From: Macrophomina tecta
Lineage: Eukaryota > Ascomycota > Dothideomycetes > Botryosphaeriales > Botryosphaeriaceae
Length of the DNA stretch: 64,000 nt
Direction of reading: 5' to 3'
Assembly: GCA_024180945.1 (NCBI GenBank)
Contig: JAKSGN010000035.1
Location: 1,116,001 to 1,180,000 of the forward strand
Shown here: piece after piece, positions 1 through 12,141 of the stretch
Layout of the letters: the number at the start of each line of letters is the position of its first letter
Position numbering within the stretch: position 1 is the stretch's first letter
Notes under the pieces: model-generated
The model's input: the letters and a program-made list of their open reading frames with translations, nothing else
Databases searched by the model: none
Told to the model about the DNA's origin: nothing
Position numbers and translations under genes: made by a program

Positions 1-1029
1 CAGGAAGGAGGATGTTGGCTGTTGCTGTGTGGCTTTCTGTTTTGACTAAAGCTTACGATTAAATTTTCGGCGAGCCACAGCCAGGGTCTCTTCACGAGAC
101 CGGGCTCGCCGTCATTATCCCAGGAGCCCTGCTGCTCCGTGAGATCAGCAGAGGCATGTCGGGGTCCTGGAGATGCCCAGAAACTTCGCAGCGCCCGCCC
201 GGGGGCCCGCATGGCCGTCACTGCATGCATACACACTCTCACGGCATCGCCATCGCACGCGCGCGCACCGCCCAATCACCCCGGCGTTTGGGACGGCGTG
301 CCCACCGCACTGCCGAGCGCGCGCACACGAGGCACAGATGCTGCAGAGGCCACCGTTGCACACCTCCTTTTCAGCGCCGCATCGCATCAGCGACTAGGGC
401 GCGGGCGGTGTGGCGCGTTGGTAAGGGAGGTGTTGTTGGCTGGGGAGGAGGCCGCAGCTGCGCATCGGGCGCTCGCGGGAAACCCGTCAACGTGCAGAGC
501 CAAGCCTCCCCGACGCTGCCGGCGCGCGATACCTGGCGCTGAGCGTTCACATGCCACGCTCCATGACGGATGCCCATGCCCGCCTCCCGTGTGGGCCTGA
601 CAGCGCAGGCGTCTGCTCGCACCGCTCAGAACGACGTCGAGCCTATTTTGGCTTCGGCAGCCGCATTTGTGACGTATCGCGCGACCTCTGCAAAAAACAG
701 GCTGAATCCCGCGAATCCACAACTACCGCTGATCGTGGGACAAAACGCCGATTTAATTTCGTCCAATACAGCAACTCAGCTATCCGATCCACAGAGAACA
801 CCTCCGCCACCCCGCGCTAATCCGCCCGGGATGAGCGCCCCTCTGTGCAACGTGACCAAACAAGCATTCGTTCAGACAGCACCATTGGTTCCCATGCGCC
901 TTGGCCAGCCGATGAAACTGATGCTCATTTTTTGTCGTTAGGTGTGCATACACGAAGCTTGTCTGTCTACGCAAGCTGACGACACCCAGACCTGATGATA
1001 TCCGCGCCGCCCCGCTAGAATGAAACCCT
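1..1029. other. Gene-free left edge, 3' flank of rpl32
   Basis: No coding region is convincing here; the short open frames on both strands show no recognisable family. The stretch lies downstream of the leftward-transcribed rpl32. The only clear structure is a strong stem-loop near the left end, listed separately. Confidence 0.6.
68..111. other. Perfect two-part stem-loop
   Basis: CGGCGAGCC (68-76) pairs exactly with GGCTCGCCG (103-111), and inside it GGTCTC (85-90) pairs with GAGACC (96-101) around the loop TTCAC. It follows AAATTTTCGG (61-70), which resembles an Sm-protein binding site on the + strand. It could be the 3' end of a small RNA whose 5' part lies outside the window, or just an inverted repeat. 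Confidence 0.5.
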
Positions 1030-1777
1030 TTACGACTCCGTGGTAACCTTGGCCTTGGCGTTGGTGACCTTGACACCCAGCTGCTTCGCCCTGTTGACGA
1101 TCTCGATCCTCTTGCGTGCCGACACGGCGTGGGCGATCCTGCATGCGCGTTAGCCGACCCTCCTCCAGATTCGGCCCGGGCAAGGTGGGAGAAAACGTAC
1201 TCGGCAGCGTAGGTGCGGTTGTGCATGAGGAGGATGTCAACGTCGCGGGCGTTGTTGACGAGGAAGGCCTTGTGGCCGGAGGGCATCATGTGGCGAGTCT
1301 TCTTGTTGGAGCCATAGCCGATCTATTTCGTAATTCGCCGTCAGCGGTGGTGTTCCTCCTCCGTGTTGTCCCGGCAGTTCCCATCTCTAATCTCTCCCCG
1401 CATCCGGTCGGCGGTCCCGAGTCCGTTCCAGTTCAGGTGGTGCGAGCGTACCTTGGGCATAGCAGCCTGGCCCTTGAACCGCCTCCTCACACGGTTGTCG
1501 ATACCCTTGGGCTTCCTCCAGCTCGGGTCGACGCACTTGAAGCGATCGCTCTGGTGGCGATTGAAGCGCTTCGTGTCTGCATTTTCCAACTCGATCAGCA
1601 ATTGTCCCCGCGACGTGCAGCGCAGTGCCAGAATCTCTCCAGGCGGACGGGCAGATAGGGCAACGGGGCGGCGACGCGGCGCTTTGCGACGTGGTGCGGG
1701 TGCGGGCGCGGCTTCTGGGTGGGAGGCATCGACATACGCTTCTTGACGATCGGGACGTGCTTCTTAGCGGCCACCAT
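1030..1777 (-). CDS. rpl32: 60S ribosomal protein L32 (eL32)
   Basis: Structural protein of the cytosolic large ribosomal subunit. Four exons on the minus strand: 1777-1738, 1576-1452, 1322-1201 and 1138-1030. Each junction has a good donor (GTATGT, GTACGC, GTACGT) and an AG acceptor, and the joined frame gives 131 residues, the family's usual length. The protein starts [13 protein letters not shown], continues through the conserved [20 protein letters not shown] block and the basic NRVRRRFKG segment, has [20 protein letters not shown] in the middle, and ends [13 protein letters not shown]. The first intron follows the early KK of exon 1. The reading is unambiguous at the family level; exon edges were placed by eye. 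Confidence 0.96.
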
Positions 1778-3730
1778 CTGGACAGGAGAGTCAGCCGAGC
1801 TGTATCATGGCGAGCGGTGCAATGGGCACATTGTACGCACTTTGTCTGCTGGGGTTGTCGAGTGGGTTAGTACGTCGTCGTCGTTGTCCCGGCGAAAAGT
1901 ATGGAGTTGTGAAATTGATGTGGGCGCCATCCGGCAGAACTGGTTTCGCCGAGACCCGACGAGCGAGCGCGGCCCCACTAAGCCGCATTAGGATAGCACT
2001 CCCATTTGACTTGCCCGCTCTCTCTGTTCGCGCAGTGCGACTCTCTGGGGCTGTCCGTTGTGCCGTCAGCCTCTCGCGCGTACTGCCGCACCTGTGTCTC
2101 TGCCATTGAGCTTGCAATCGCACTCTACTGCAATCAACTCTCTACGTTCCACTCCCCGTCATTTTCACGTCCAACGTGTCATGCCCATTCACTTTACGCA
2201 TTGCGCGATGTCGTCACACGCCGCTTGATGCAGGCGACGCTTCAGATGGAGGACTTACGGCCAGCTCCTTGGTCGGGAGGTGCTAAATCGAACAAAGCTT
2301 ACTGGCCCTTCGGAAGGGGGCAGAAGCCTCCGGTGACCCTCTTCGCAGCTCAGCCGCTGCCGATAGAGCTTATCCCGTCGACGTCCAAACCGTTTCCAAG
2401 GCAGAAACAGAGAGGTTGCACGTGGCTGGGGCTTCTGATTCATGACTATGCGTGCTACCGGAGCCGTCACTCATCGGCTGTGCCTCCAATTGCCTTCTTC
2501 TGTTTCGACTTTCCGGACCCCGTCCCTTGGACGAGCACGTGGGCACTTTTCCCACTTTCTTTCGCCGGGAACCCTGCATCTCAGCTTCCTAGCCAGGGGA
2601 CAGGGGCACAAAACACAACATCCAGGTTTACCCGCACAGTTCGTAAGTATCGCAGCACTCAACTTCCGCGGTACTTGGGAGACTTTCCCGGACCGTGCAC
2701 AGTCTAGGGGAACTTTTCAGGCTTTGGAAAACTCACCATTTGAGGTAAAGTATCACGCACACTTTGGGCACCATACCTGATCGCTCGTGTGCCCAAGGAA
2801 ACTACCGGGCTCTCCGATTCGTGAGATCAGATCGGGGAACACGGGTCTTCACATCCTCCTCACCGCTACCTTCCCCTTCCGCTCCTGCTGAGCGAATAAA
2901 GCACACAGGTGCTCGATTGAATGGCCGACACACATGTCTCAGATTTCCTGATCGTCGTTGCGCAATTGCTTGCTTTGGACCCACTGCTCCGTGCAACTCT
3001 AAGGGGATGTATCAGTGGATGCCGACATGTCGGCGCGGTCAACTCTAAGAATATGGCATCAGAGAGCACGACCGCATTTCGATCTTTGAATAACCCGCGC
3101 ATGTACATTCACCGCATTTATCACCTCATTTATCTTTGCACCAAGGTTTCATTTCATATGTCTGTTCCCCTGCATTTGCTACATTTCATGAACAAACCAC
3201 GTTCTGTGGTCAAGAACACGTCCTGAGCCGTTTGCGCTCATCTCCCGGAACCTCTACTACACAAACCAACAACAAATATATATATATAATAAAATACAGC
3301 ATAACAGTCTCGAAATAATAATCACTGCCGGTTCTCATGCAGTGCAAGTACCCAGTCTCACTCCCCTCCATCTAATCCGGACATAATCCGCCCTAAACAG
3401 GGCCAGAATCAACTACACTATCCATCTCTGTTAGTACCACCGCTAACACACCTTGAACATTGTCCAATTCTAGCAGGAATGCCGGACTCGCCGATTGGTA
3501 CCGTCTAATTCGACCAAAACATTTCACGATGTAGGCGCCGCATAGTAGCCACGATCACCGACGTTGGGGAACAGCAATAGCCGGGCAGCAAACTGGCAAC
3601 ACTGGTCGAAGTCGCGATGATAGCAATGCTTGCTTGTAAAAGCAAGAGCTCTGGTATTCGGAGTATACTGTTTTTGAGCCATGGTAACCGGAAAGTGCAA
3701 CTCCCCCAATGCAAAAATGACGCGCTCAGC
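1778..3730. other. Intergenic: rpl32 upstream region
   Basis: About 1.95 kb between the rpl32 start and the 3' end of the thioesterase-like gene. It should hold the rpl32 promoter in its left part. Only short frames without family resemblance are present. An AT microsatellite (TATATATATA-like) lies at about 3275-3295. No RNA gene was recognised. Confidence 0.6.
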
Positions 3731-4498
3731 TCAGCAGACCCTTCTCAGGAAAGCAACCAGGTCATCGATACCCTGTGGCTCATTCACCCAATGTCCCCCA
3801 TCCTCGTACACATGCCATTCAACAGAGAAGCCCAACCCATTCAAAGCATCGCAAAGCTTCCTTCCGTGCCGTACTGGTACGATTTCATCGTCTTCTGAGT
3901 GCCCAAGGAATACTGGAGTATCCAGCGCCAGGCTCATTCCTTCCACTAACGGAGCTTTGCGCGCGAACGGTAGAGAGCGCAGAGCCTGCAACCTCCCCGA
4001 TATTGTTGTTGAATTTCTGGTAATTTCTTCGACTTCTTTCCGGAAAGGGAGCCAGCTGGAAAATCCAACAAAAGCACCAATTTTACAAGTTGCCTGCAGC
4101 ATTGCGTGGATGGCCGTGGCGCAGCCCTGGCTAATTCCGGCGAGGATGATTCTGTTCGCGGGCAGGCAAAATGCTTCTTGGGCAACAACCCTGCCGATTG
4201 AGGCGATGCTATCTGATAGGCCCTGTATCTGAATCCCTTTTCTCTCTTCTGGCTCCTCCACAGACCAAATGTCAAACCATTGAGATAGCTCGGTATCAAA
4301 GCGCGCGGACGCCCTGAGACCGCACGTCGGAAAGACCCATTTGAAGCCAGGAAGTAGATCTGGAAGCGTTCTGCCATCGGAGGCTTGACTTTCGAAAATT
4401 TCGTCTGCGAATTCCGCCGCAATGCTATCGCGGCCATGGAGGAAGATCACGGTATGGCTGTGCGGCGCCGTAGGGAACACGACGTGATTTGCTGTCAT
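3731..4498 (-). CDS. Acyl-protein thioesterase / carboxylesterase-like hydrolase
   Basis: Single-exon alpha/beta hydrolase of the phospholipase/carboxylesterase (acyl-protein thioesterase, APT) family, 255 residues from the ATG at 4498. The frame is open further upstream, but the next in-frame start-like codon is GTG, so 4498 is preferred. Visible features are the oxyanion-strand motif VIFLHGRDS near residue 20, the nucleophile elbow GISQG (Ser about 123), GHSEDDEIVP carrying the acid (Asp about 204) and DGGHW carrying the catalytic His (about 236). Classic APT1 proteins depalmitoylate cytosolic proteins. This copy is longer and more divergent, including an insert after the FSSWLP strand, so its substrate is uncertain. 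It could also be a generic serine esterase. No signal peptide is seen. Confidence 0.88.
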   Translation of the reverse strand: MTANHVVFPTAPHSHTVIFLHGRDSIAAEFADEIFESQASDGRTLPDLLPGFKWVFPTCGLRASARFDTELSQWFDIWSVEEPEERKGIQIQGLSDSIASIGRVVAQEAFCLPANRIILAGISQGCATAIHAMLQATCKIGAFVGFSSWLPFRKEVEEITRNSTTISGRLQALRSLPFARKAPLVEGMSLALDTPVFLGHSEDDEIVPVRHGRKLCDALNGLGFSVEWHVYEDGGHWVNEPQGIDDLVAFLRRVC

Positions 4499-6015
4499 TG
4501 CTGAAGTTGAGTTGTCGAGGAGATCTGAATTCTGGCTCCCCACGAGAGACGGAAGATTTTGAGAGGCATGACAGTTTGCAAGTCACATGTAGAGATAAAC
4601 GGCCGTGATTTGGTTTACAAACTTCGCAGATTGTCGGTCAGAAGATCCATGGAAAATTGCATCGGTGTGGAGTGGACGGGAGTTCCAGGTTCCAAAAGGG
4701 TGACTCATCCAGCTTGGCCCCCAAATCAAGCGACCCCGCGGAATTTAAAAAGGGAATATAAAGCGGCTGCAGGGCTTACAAGCGCCTGAACATCTCCTTC
4801 ACCATTCTCGCTGCTCCTGCGGAGCCGAGCAGAGGAAGTAGATTTTGGCTGTTTTGCTCCACGCACCAACAGGCGCTGTAGTCGAATACTTCCCTGTGGA
4901 GCTTTTCATTACGGAAAAGAGAAGATCCTCAAAACACATCGCGAGTAGCAATTTTGGGGGTGGGGGGTGTCCCTCGCAGTCCAACTACCGCCAAATAATG
5001 TCGGGGATGTCCCTAAGTACATGATTCCGAGGTCCAGCAGGAGTACATGTCAGCCAAAACAACTACTGCCATTTTGGTTCTCAGAGTAAGAGATCGACGG
5101 AGTACGCAATCTTCGTGGCAGTGCTCTTCGTAGTCAGTAAAACTGCTCGAGGTTCCAAACTTTGAATCGCCACAGCGCAGCCACAACGGCCAGCGTGTCC
5201 GTGAGCGGCACATCCGGATGACAAATACCGCGTACTGCAATCAAGTTTCCCTAAAATTCGCCTAGCATGATATCATGGCGATATGCGCGGGCAGGAGAAG
5301 CATCCGACCGGATATACATGTCTAGAGGAAGGACTAACATTTACATCCGGATGAATACTTCCACTCCCCAGTGGAAGAGTCAGGTTATAACATTAGGATA
5401 ATTGCTCGCTAGGTAGGTTTTGCAATACGCGGGATTTTGTTTTCCTGGGGCGGGAGGAGCAGATAAATCCCATCGTTGCAAAGCCCTCTTTATTTATCAA
5501 AATATATTCATTGGCGCGTGAACAATCACTTACATGAAGCTCCAAACTTGTGAAAGAGTAAATCCCATTGTTATGGCTTCCGTCCGTCCCAACCTATCCC
5601 AAACACCCCATTTATCATGCGCCGCTCTAATATGTGTCGAGAAAAGTGTGGAAAGAGCATGAAGAAGAACGGAGAGCCCCCGCATGTCTTCAAACATAAC
5701 CCAATTGATCCGTTCCATGACCCAAACATGTGAGGCACACAGAGCCCGAAAGAAGATCGCTCCACTTCAATGACCACGCCAAAACGTGTATACTTGTACA
5801 GCCCGTCCGTACACTTTAGTCACTACTTAATCCCGACCGCTCCGTTCCCTACCTCCACCACCAACACAGCGTATGCACCATACTCAGCTATCAACAGAAC
5901 TGCGACAGCCCTTAAGCGATGTAGCTGTACTCATTGTTCTCCTCCCTTTCCATGTAATCCTTATCGACCAACCTGCACGCGTCGTTAGCAAAACCACCTT
6001 CCCTCTCAGCAGCAA
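4499..6015. other. Intergenic: thioesterase promoter and cul4 3' flank
   Basis: About 1.5 kb between two minus-strand genes. The left end should hold the hydrolase promoter; an AT-rich TTTAAAAAGGG..ATATAAAG segment lies at about 4743-4761 on the + strand. It also contains one copy of a dispersed repeat (5321-5369). No gene was recognised. Confidence 0.55.
5321..5369 (+). repeat. Dispersed short repeat, copy A
   Basis: Forty-nine bases starting TCTAGAG, then a 9-base spacer, then a 33-base core containing ACATCCGGATGAAT and ending TTCCACTCCCC. The core matches 14256-14288 at 28 of 33 positions with only transitions, and both copies have TCTAGAG at the same 9-base spacing. A weaker copy lies at 55879-55910. 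Confidence 0.6.
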
Positions 6016-8810
6016 CTAAACATACCTGTCGATATTCTTCTTGATATCCTGCACACTCAACACACCTCTCTTCTTCGTCGCATTGATAACCTCAGCGACC
6101 AACTCCGCATGGCCAATCCTCTTCCTACTCTTCATGATCCTAACAATCGCGGCCTGCGTCTCGAAGTTGCGGTCCGCCGCCACGCGCTCGTGCGTCTCCT
6201 TGTTCTCCTCCTTCGTCTCTTTGAGCTGCACCTGATTGACCTTGAGCCGGTATTTCTCGTGGTGGAACGCCGCATTGTACGTGAACGTGTCCGTCGGATT
6301 GATATCGCGGCCCTTGGGGTGCTTGGTCAGCGGCCGCAGCTTCGCGCACGCCAGCGACTGCAGCGTGCGCTTGAGCTCCGGCTCCGGCAGGCCCGTCTCC
6401 GCCTTGAGGAACTCATACGACAGGTGCTCGCCGGTCTCGACCGTGTTGAATAAGAGGAGAACGATAGATTGGAATGAAGAGACGACGAGCTCCTTGTTGC
6501 CTTTGGGGAAAGTCGCCTTGATCTGGCAGTGCGCCAGCGCGTGCTTCCAATCGAGCTTACGACCGCTGTGTTTGCTCTTGTAGTGCTGCGTAAATTTGTC
6601 GAGGCTCTGTTGGATCTCGGATGGGATGATGACAGGAATATCGGGATACGTGGGCCAGGCGGAGGCAGACAGGACGTTGACCGAAAGATCCACCGAGGGC
6701 TTTTCTCCGCGCTCATCGAGCAGGGACTTGTAGCTAGCCATCTCTTCACGTGATAGCTCAATATCCTTGAACATCTGCTCGAGATTCTGTGTGAATCCAG
6801 CGCCACACTCCGTCTTGAGTCTCGCCAGCATACTCCTTTCGGCGTCTGCACTCGCACTCCGTCCCATTAGTAGTCGACGTGCCAAATCCTTCTTGTAGAA
6901 CGCCTCAAACACCGCTTTGCCGTGCACGAACCGGAACAAATCCAGAACCTGGTCTAACTGGTTGTTGATCTCAGTATCCTCATCAAACGTGGCATCATCA
7001 TTTTCATCACGTTCCGCCTCAGGTTTCACAGAAGAAAGCTGCGCAGGGATGGCCTTTGCGCCACCGCGGAGGAGCATGTCGACATATTTTGCAATCATCT
7101 CACCTGGCTTAGAGTTGTCAGTATTCCAGGTAGCGCTAGTCTTCTTTGACTTGTTGATGAAAGACTCGAAAGATTCGCGCAGACCGTGGCCCAACTCCGT
7201 GTCGCGGTGGAACGACACACGCCAGATGGTATCAAGCTGTTTTTTCAATGTCAGAAGCTTGACAACCATGTTGTCCTGCTCCTTCTCGTCAAACACGACC
7301 GCGGTACCGGTCAGGTCAATCCATTTCTCGAATGCAGGGCGGATCTTGGCGCCCAATCGTCTCCGCTCGAGAAGTTTGTAAAGCTGTTCAAGATCATCAA
7401 CAGCATTCTCATCCAATAGATCTGCCACCTCATCTTCGTTGGTAAGTCTGGCCTCCTGTCGCTGAACCAGATGATCTTCAAGCAAGGCGAGCAAATCCCG
7501 TCTAGTGGTAGAGTCCAGGCTGAACAGCTCACAGCGCTGCATCTCCTTCTCCATGAGCTGTACGGCGCTGCGGACATAATCGGCAAGGCCTTTCGCCTGA
7601 CTTGCCTCCTCAGCCCATTTGGCGACAAAGAGTTGAGACTGCTCCAGTAGTTTCGGCTCGAAGAAATTGGTGTAGATCGTAAGGTCGTGAAACATGGAAA
7701 TGGCGTCGCGGAAAGTCCCTTGATCCAGCTCATCTCCACTCCTATCCATCTGGACCAGATCGCAGGCACCCGCAACCAATTTCGGTCTTAGAGCCTCATC
7801 CTCGCATACAATGGTGCGGAAAAGCGTAAAAGCCTGGTCCTGCAGCGTCCGTCCTTGTTGTAGCAGATAGGATCTATCGAGGTAGCAAAATATCCACCGA
7901 ATAGGTTTCTAGATATTCTAGGCATCAGCATCATTGCACAATGCACGTTCGGAGAATCACTGGTAAAGAGGCTGACCTGGTTTGCTGTCCACGTCCGCCA
8001 AGCCGACAGCACCGCCCTCAACACATCCACATTCTTCTGGTCCGCCTTCTCCAACAAGCCTTTCTTCAGGTCCGTCTCCACGTACGCCTCACACCTTTTA
8101 TGCAGCTTCGCCGCCAGCTCCGGCGCATGGCCTTGACGGCACACGTTCTCCACACCGCGGTACAACGTCTCGAGCGAGAAGTCGATCTCTTTGCCGGCGA
8201 AGATCTTGGCAAGCGCCTCGTCCAGCCATGCCCAGACCTGGTTGAAGTATTCCTTCGGGTCGGTGCGCGGAGTCTTGCGCAGGTTTTTGACGACAAGCTG
8301 CTTGGCGCCGGTATTGGGATTGAAGTTGGGGCGGTGCGACGAGTTGTTGGAGCGCGCGGCGATGACGCCGTTGCGTGCCGGCGGGGATGGCGAGGGCGTC
8401 TTGCCCGTCAGGTCGATTACGTTGCTCCCATCCTGCTGCTTCTTGCTCGGGAAGCTGTACATCTTCTCGGGCGGCAGGTGGGCTGCGATGGACGACGACG
8501 ACGTTGAGCGCGGCGAATCCGCGGCGGCGGTGCTCGAGCGGGGTGGCGACGAGATGTCAGAGCCGGTGTGGGGATTGGGCTTGATGCGCTTGTTGGCCTT
8601 GGGCGACGACACGGTTGCCGACGCCGGCTTGGGCTGGAACAGCTCGGAGATGGTGGTTTGCTGCTTAGCTTGGGCGGTGGAGGCGTCGGCGTCGGCGCGT
8701 GGATCGGAGGACGGATTGCTGGAGAGCGGGCGCGAGTGGAGCTTGCGCTTGCGGTGGCCGTCGGTCTTGTCGTCCTCTCTGGCGGCCCTGTGATTCTGCG
8801 GGTGCTGCAT
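6016..8810 (-). CDS. cul4: Cullin-4, scaffold of CRL4 ubiquitin ligases
   Basis: Scaffold of DDB1-type cullin-RING E3 ligases, acting mainly in the nucleus. Two exons, 8810-7977 and 7908-6016, with a GTCAGC donor and a TAG acceptor, give 908 residues in one frame. The first 160 or so residues are low-complexity and basic/Ser-rich. The cullin repeats follow (RWIFCYLDRSYLLQ, TLFRTIV), then the cullin-homology domain and a winged-helix C-terminus ending KKNIDRYV. The neddylation motif IVRIMKSRK places the modified lysine at about 871. The fit is best to Cul4 rather than Cul1 or Cul3 because of the long disordered N-terminus and the C-terminal block. The N-terminus carries a PCNA-box-like QTTISELF and a SUMO-interaction-like VIDLT (see findings). 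Confidence 0.93.
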
Positions 8811-9204
8811 CGATTGAGCTCGTCGGGAGTGCCACAGAGAACGCTGCGCTCGAGGCGTTGGCGCTGATAGGCGTTGCGAGTCAGAAGGCGGGCAGATTCA
8901 TCATTGATCGAGGAGCAAGCGACGTGCCGGCGACGAGCAGTGACGCATCTTATTTCATCCGCCCGCCCCCCGGACTTAATAGCTTAAGTCCCGCCGCAGT
9001 CAAGCTTCGCTCCCCGTCGCTCACCTCCAACTCCCATAGGCCGGTATATATAGAATGATACAATTCTTTTGTCTAGCGCTGCTGGAGAGGGGTTCACATC
9101 ACACTACTCCTACAAAAGCCCCGCCAGTTTGGTATCTTCGCAACAAGAACAATTTAAACGCCAACCACAAGCCCGGTCCCATGTGTCCGTCTATTCATGT
9201 ATAT
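8811..9204. other. Intergenic: cul4 promoter and mgm1 3' flank
   Basis: About 390 bases between the cul4 start and the mgm1 stop, both on the minus strand. A TATATATAGAAT-like segment lies at about 9043-9054. No coding region is seen. Confidence 0.55.
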
Positions 9205-12141
9205 CTAGAACAAGCTCCAGCCGCGGCCCTTGCTCTCCTTCTGTCCTGCCCGCGAGCTGAACCGCTTCTCGCGCGCCTCCAGTTGCCTCAGCGAGTCCAT
9301 CTCTTTGAGCACGTGCTCCAGCAGCTCCTTCCTGCGCACCACGTCCAGGTGCCTTCGGATCTTGGGGTCTTCGCGCGCAAAGCGCTCCACCTCTGCCTGC
9401 GAGAGGTTGCGGCCCAGGCGGGAGTCGAGTTCGCGGGGGAACTGTCTTGAATCAGTAAGGAATTTGCAGAGACGCAGATCGCCACACATACGAGATAGTA
9501 GAACTTGGACAGCAGCTCCGCGTCCAAGAATAGATCCGCCGTCGTTGTAAGCTTGTCTGCCACAGCGTCCAAAAAGACCTCAGGGCAGTAGTATTTGTTC
9601 TTCTTGCTGGCACACTGCTTTGATTTGACCGCCATAATGCGCATCTTCAATATGTCCGCGCGGTCGCGCAGAAATACGGCTTGACGCCCTAGTCGAAGTT
9701 AGTTCTCTACTGCACCTGGGTGCGCGTGATGCCATACCTCTCTCGAGCAAGGCCGCGCTGAAGCCGCCGGCACCACCGATTCCATCGCCCTCGATCACCA
9801 CCTGTCCACTTCTAACACGGTCGATGAAACCCATGACATCTCTGAGCTTCTTCCGCCCACCAACCTCATTCTCGACTTGCTTGACTGCATTCTCACACAT
9901 TCTGAGTTCTTCTTTCAAAACGTTACCGATGTTCTCTCGGCCTTTGGACCACTCGTGGTCCTCCAGCTCGATGCGATACTTGTAAGGCTTGATGCAGATC
10001 TCCAATTCATCGCTGATGTCATAGGAAAGTTCTCGCAGAATCGAGGTTGAAGCTTCGTTGATAGCCCGACGGGCAAAGGGGTGAGCAGCAAACGTAGAGT
10101 TCGCCGTGAGACGATCAATGTGGGCTTGGAGAGCTGTGGCAACCACAGTAGTCGCTAGTCTGCCGATGCCCAGTTTGGTAAGAGATGAGCTCGATGTGTC
10201 AAGCTTTAGATGCCAGAGAGGATTCTCCGGGTCGGCTTTGGGGAGTTCAGTCAAAGAGTCCGGTTCCGGAACCGGAGGGTGCAGATCGTCGAATGGCTTG
10301 TTCCAGTACTTCTGAGCGAGCAGAGTCAGGACCTGTTGATCAAGCTCGTTCTTGATCATCTCTCGGACCTGAGGCCGTCCGAAATGATCCGAGAAATCCT
10401 TGAAGGAGTGCTTAAAGGCGTCTAGGCTTTCTGCAAGATATGACTCGGCGCTAAGCGGCCTGTCGTTGTATTGGACCTTGAATTCGTAGGTGGCTTCCGC
10501 GAGCTCGCGCTGGATGGCCTCGCTAGTTGTCTTCAAGCTGGCAGCCATGGTGTTTTCCAGGACATACATCAGTTTCTTGCGGAGATTGTTTGTGCCAACA
10601 TCTACATGAGCCTGGGGCCCAAACTCCTCGGGGTGCGAGCCGAAGTAAGACTTTTCATTCCGGGCCACAGCCTGCTGGATGTTCCCGCTTCCACGCGCAA
10701 AGAGGCCACCAGTAGTCTGCGGGACGCGGCAGACGACACCAACGTATCCAAGACGCAGAGCGTATTTCCTGTCAGTGAGCAAGTCCAGCCCTCGGCCAGG
10801 GTCCACCAAGTCCATCTTGGTAATCACACCGATGGTACGCTCGCCTCTCGGGTCGACCTTACGGGAAGCGCGCAGCGCCGTGGAATTGGCCAAATCCACA
10901 TCGGCGGCAGAGATGGCCAGGATGATGTTAGGGGGTTGGATGTACTTCTCGCACAATTCGGCAATTTTTTCCTTCAACTGCGGCGGCTGATCTCTTCCAA
11001 CTACTTGAATATATCCAGGCAAATCGATAAGGGATAGATCGGGGACATTGGGAGAATAGATACGAAGTTGAATGGGATCGTCAGTGACGCACTCCTCCGC
11101 CGGCACAGCAAGGTTAAGGTCCGTCAAAGTCTTTTGGATCTGGGAGAAGTCCGTGATCTTGCCAAGTCCAAGCGCCGGGAATTCACCGTACTCGGCGCGA
11201 GCCTCGGGGGTGTTGACAAGTGTCAGCTCGATAGGTCTCCTCGTAACCATGTTGGAGCCTTTGGGCAAGAATTCGTGACCGACAATAGCCTCCAGAACAG
11301 AGCTCTTCCCAGAAGACTGAGAGCCAATGACCACAATCGAAGGCAGAGTCAGGGAATCCGATTGCCCTACCGTCTGTAGCAATCCTCTTATCTCGATCAT
11401 CTTCTTCGTGAGCATCATCATCTGTTCATCCCGAGCAATCTTTTCGTCCGAACGGTCGTCATCGTTGTTTTCCAAGTCGTAGCCGAAAGCAGCAGCGGTG
11501 GCCGCTCCAGCAGCAGCAGGGCCAGCGCCGCTCTTTTGAGGATCACCTTCAGGCCCTGATGAATTGTCCTGCCCCTCCTCCGCTGCCAAGATACTTCGTA
11601 GCCATTCAGGAACCTCAATATCCTGCTTTGTCTTCTCCCAGCCTCTCCTGGTCTGGTCGATCACATCGGAGGCGCTGGAAAAAATGCCGCCGGCCGTATT
11701 GCTGGCGAAATCTCTGCCCCGCGAAAGAAGGTCAATGGCGTAATCAGCTCCCTCTGCGCAAAGCGTAAGTCAGACGCCATACCAGGACAAAACAACATAT
11801 CCAATGTGGGAGCACATACTCTGGGCCTGGTTTTGCAGATATACAAGTCCCCCAACTATAGTGGCACCTCCAACAGCCCCCAGCGTGGCGAATTTCTGAA
11901 ATAGGCGGGGCAGGATACGGATGAAGGAGATGGAGCGGGCGGCGGGGACATTATGCAGGGAGTAGGCACCGAGAGGCCATGATCGTAAAGGCGTAGAGCG
12001 CAAGCCGGACTGGGCCCGCAGAAGACCGCCGGCGTTGGAGCTCAGGTAATGGGTAAACCTCCGCGGCGACGCGTAGGCGGAGGCGGAGGCGGCGCGGCGG
12101 GCGACGGGGGCCAGACGGGCGGAGAGCAGCCTCCCGCTCAT
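9205..12141 (-). CDS. mgm1: Mitochondrial dynamin-like GTPase Mgm1 (OPA1 type)
   Basis: Inner-membrane GTPase that drives inner-membrane fusion and cristae shape. Four exons: 12141-11820, 11753-9738, 9688-9492 and 9441-9205, giving 923 residues, normal for fungal Mgm1. The Arg/Ser/Ala-rich N-terminus is a mitochondrial presequence, followed by a membrane segment at about residues 84-102 (ATLGAVGGATIVGGLVYL). Gly/Ala-rich stretches further on are candidate rhomboid-processing sites. G motifs are GSQSSGKS (251-258), DLPG (about 351-354) and TKMD (about 419-422). The stalk and GED follow, and the C-terminus ends GRGWSLF. Donors are GTATGT, GTATGG and GTATGT. The gene is transcribed away from dug3, sharing about 530 bases of upstream DNA. 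Confidence 0.95.

Noticed and set aside
30..60. U5-like loop GCTTTCTGTTTTGACTAAAGC at the left edge
   Set aside because: The invariant loop GCCTTTTAC of U5 is not preserved and the distance to the Sm-like site is far too short.
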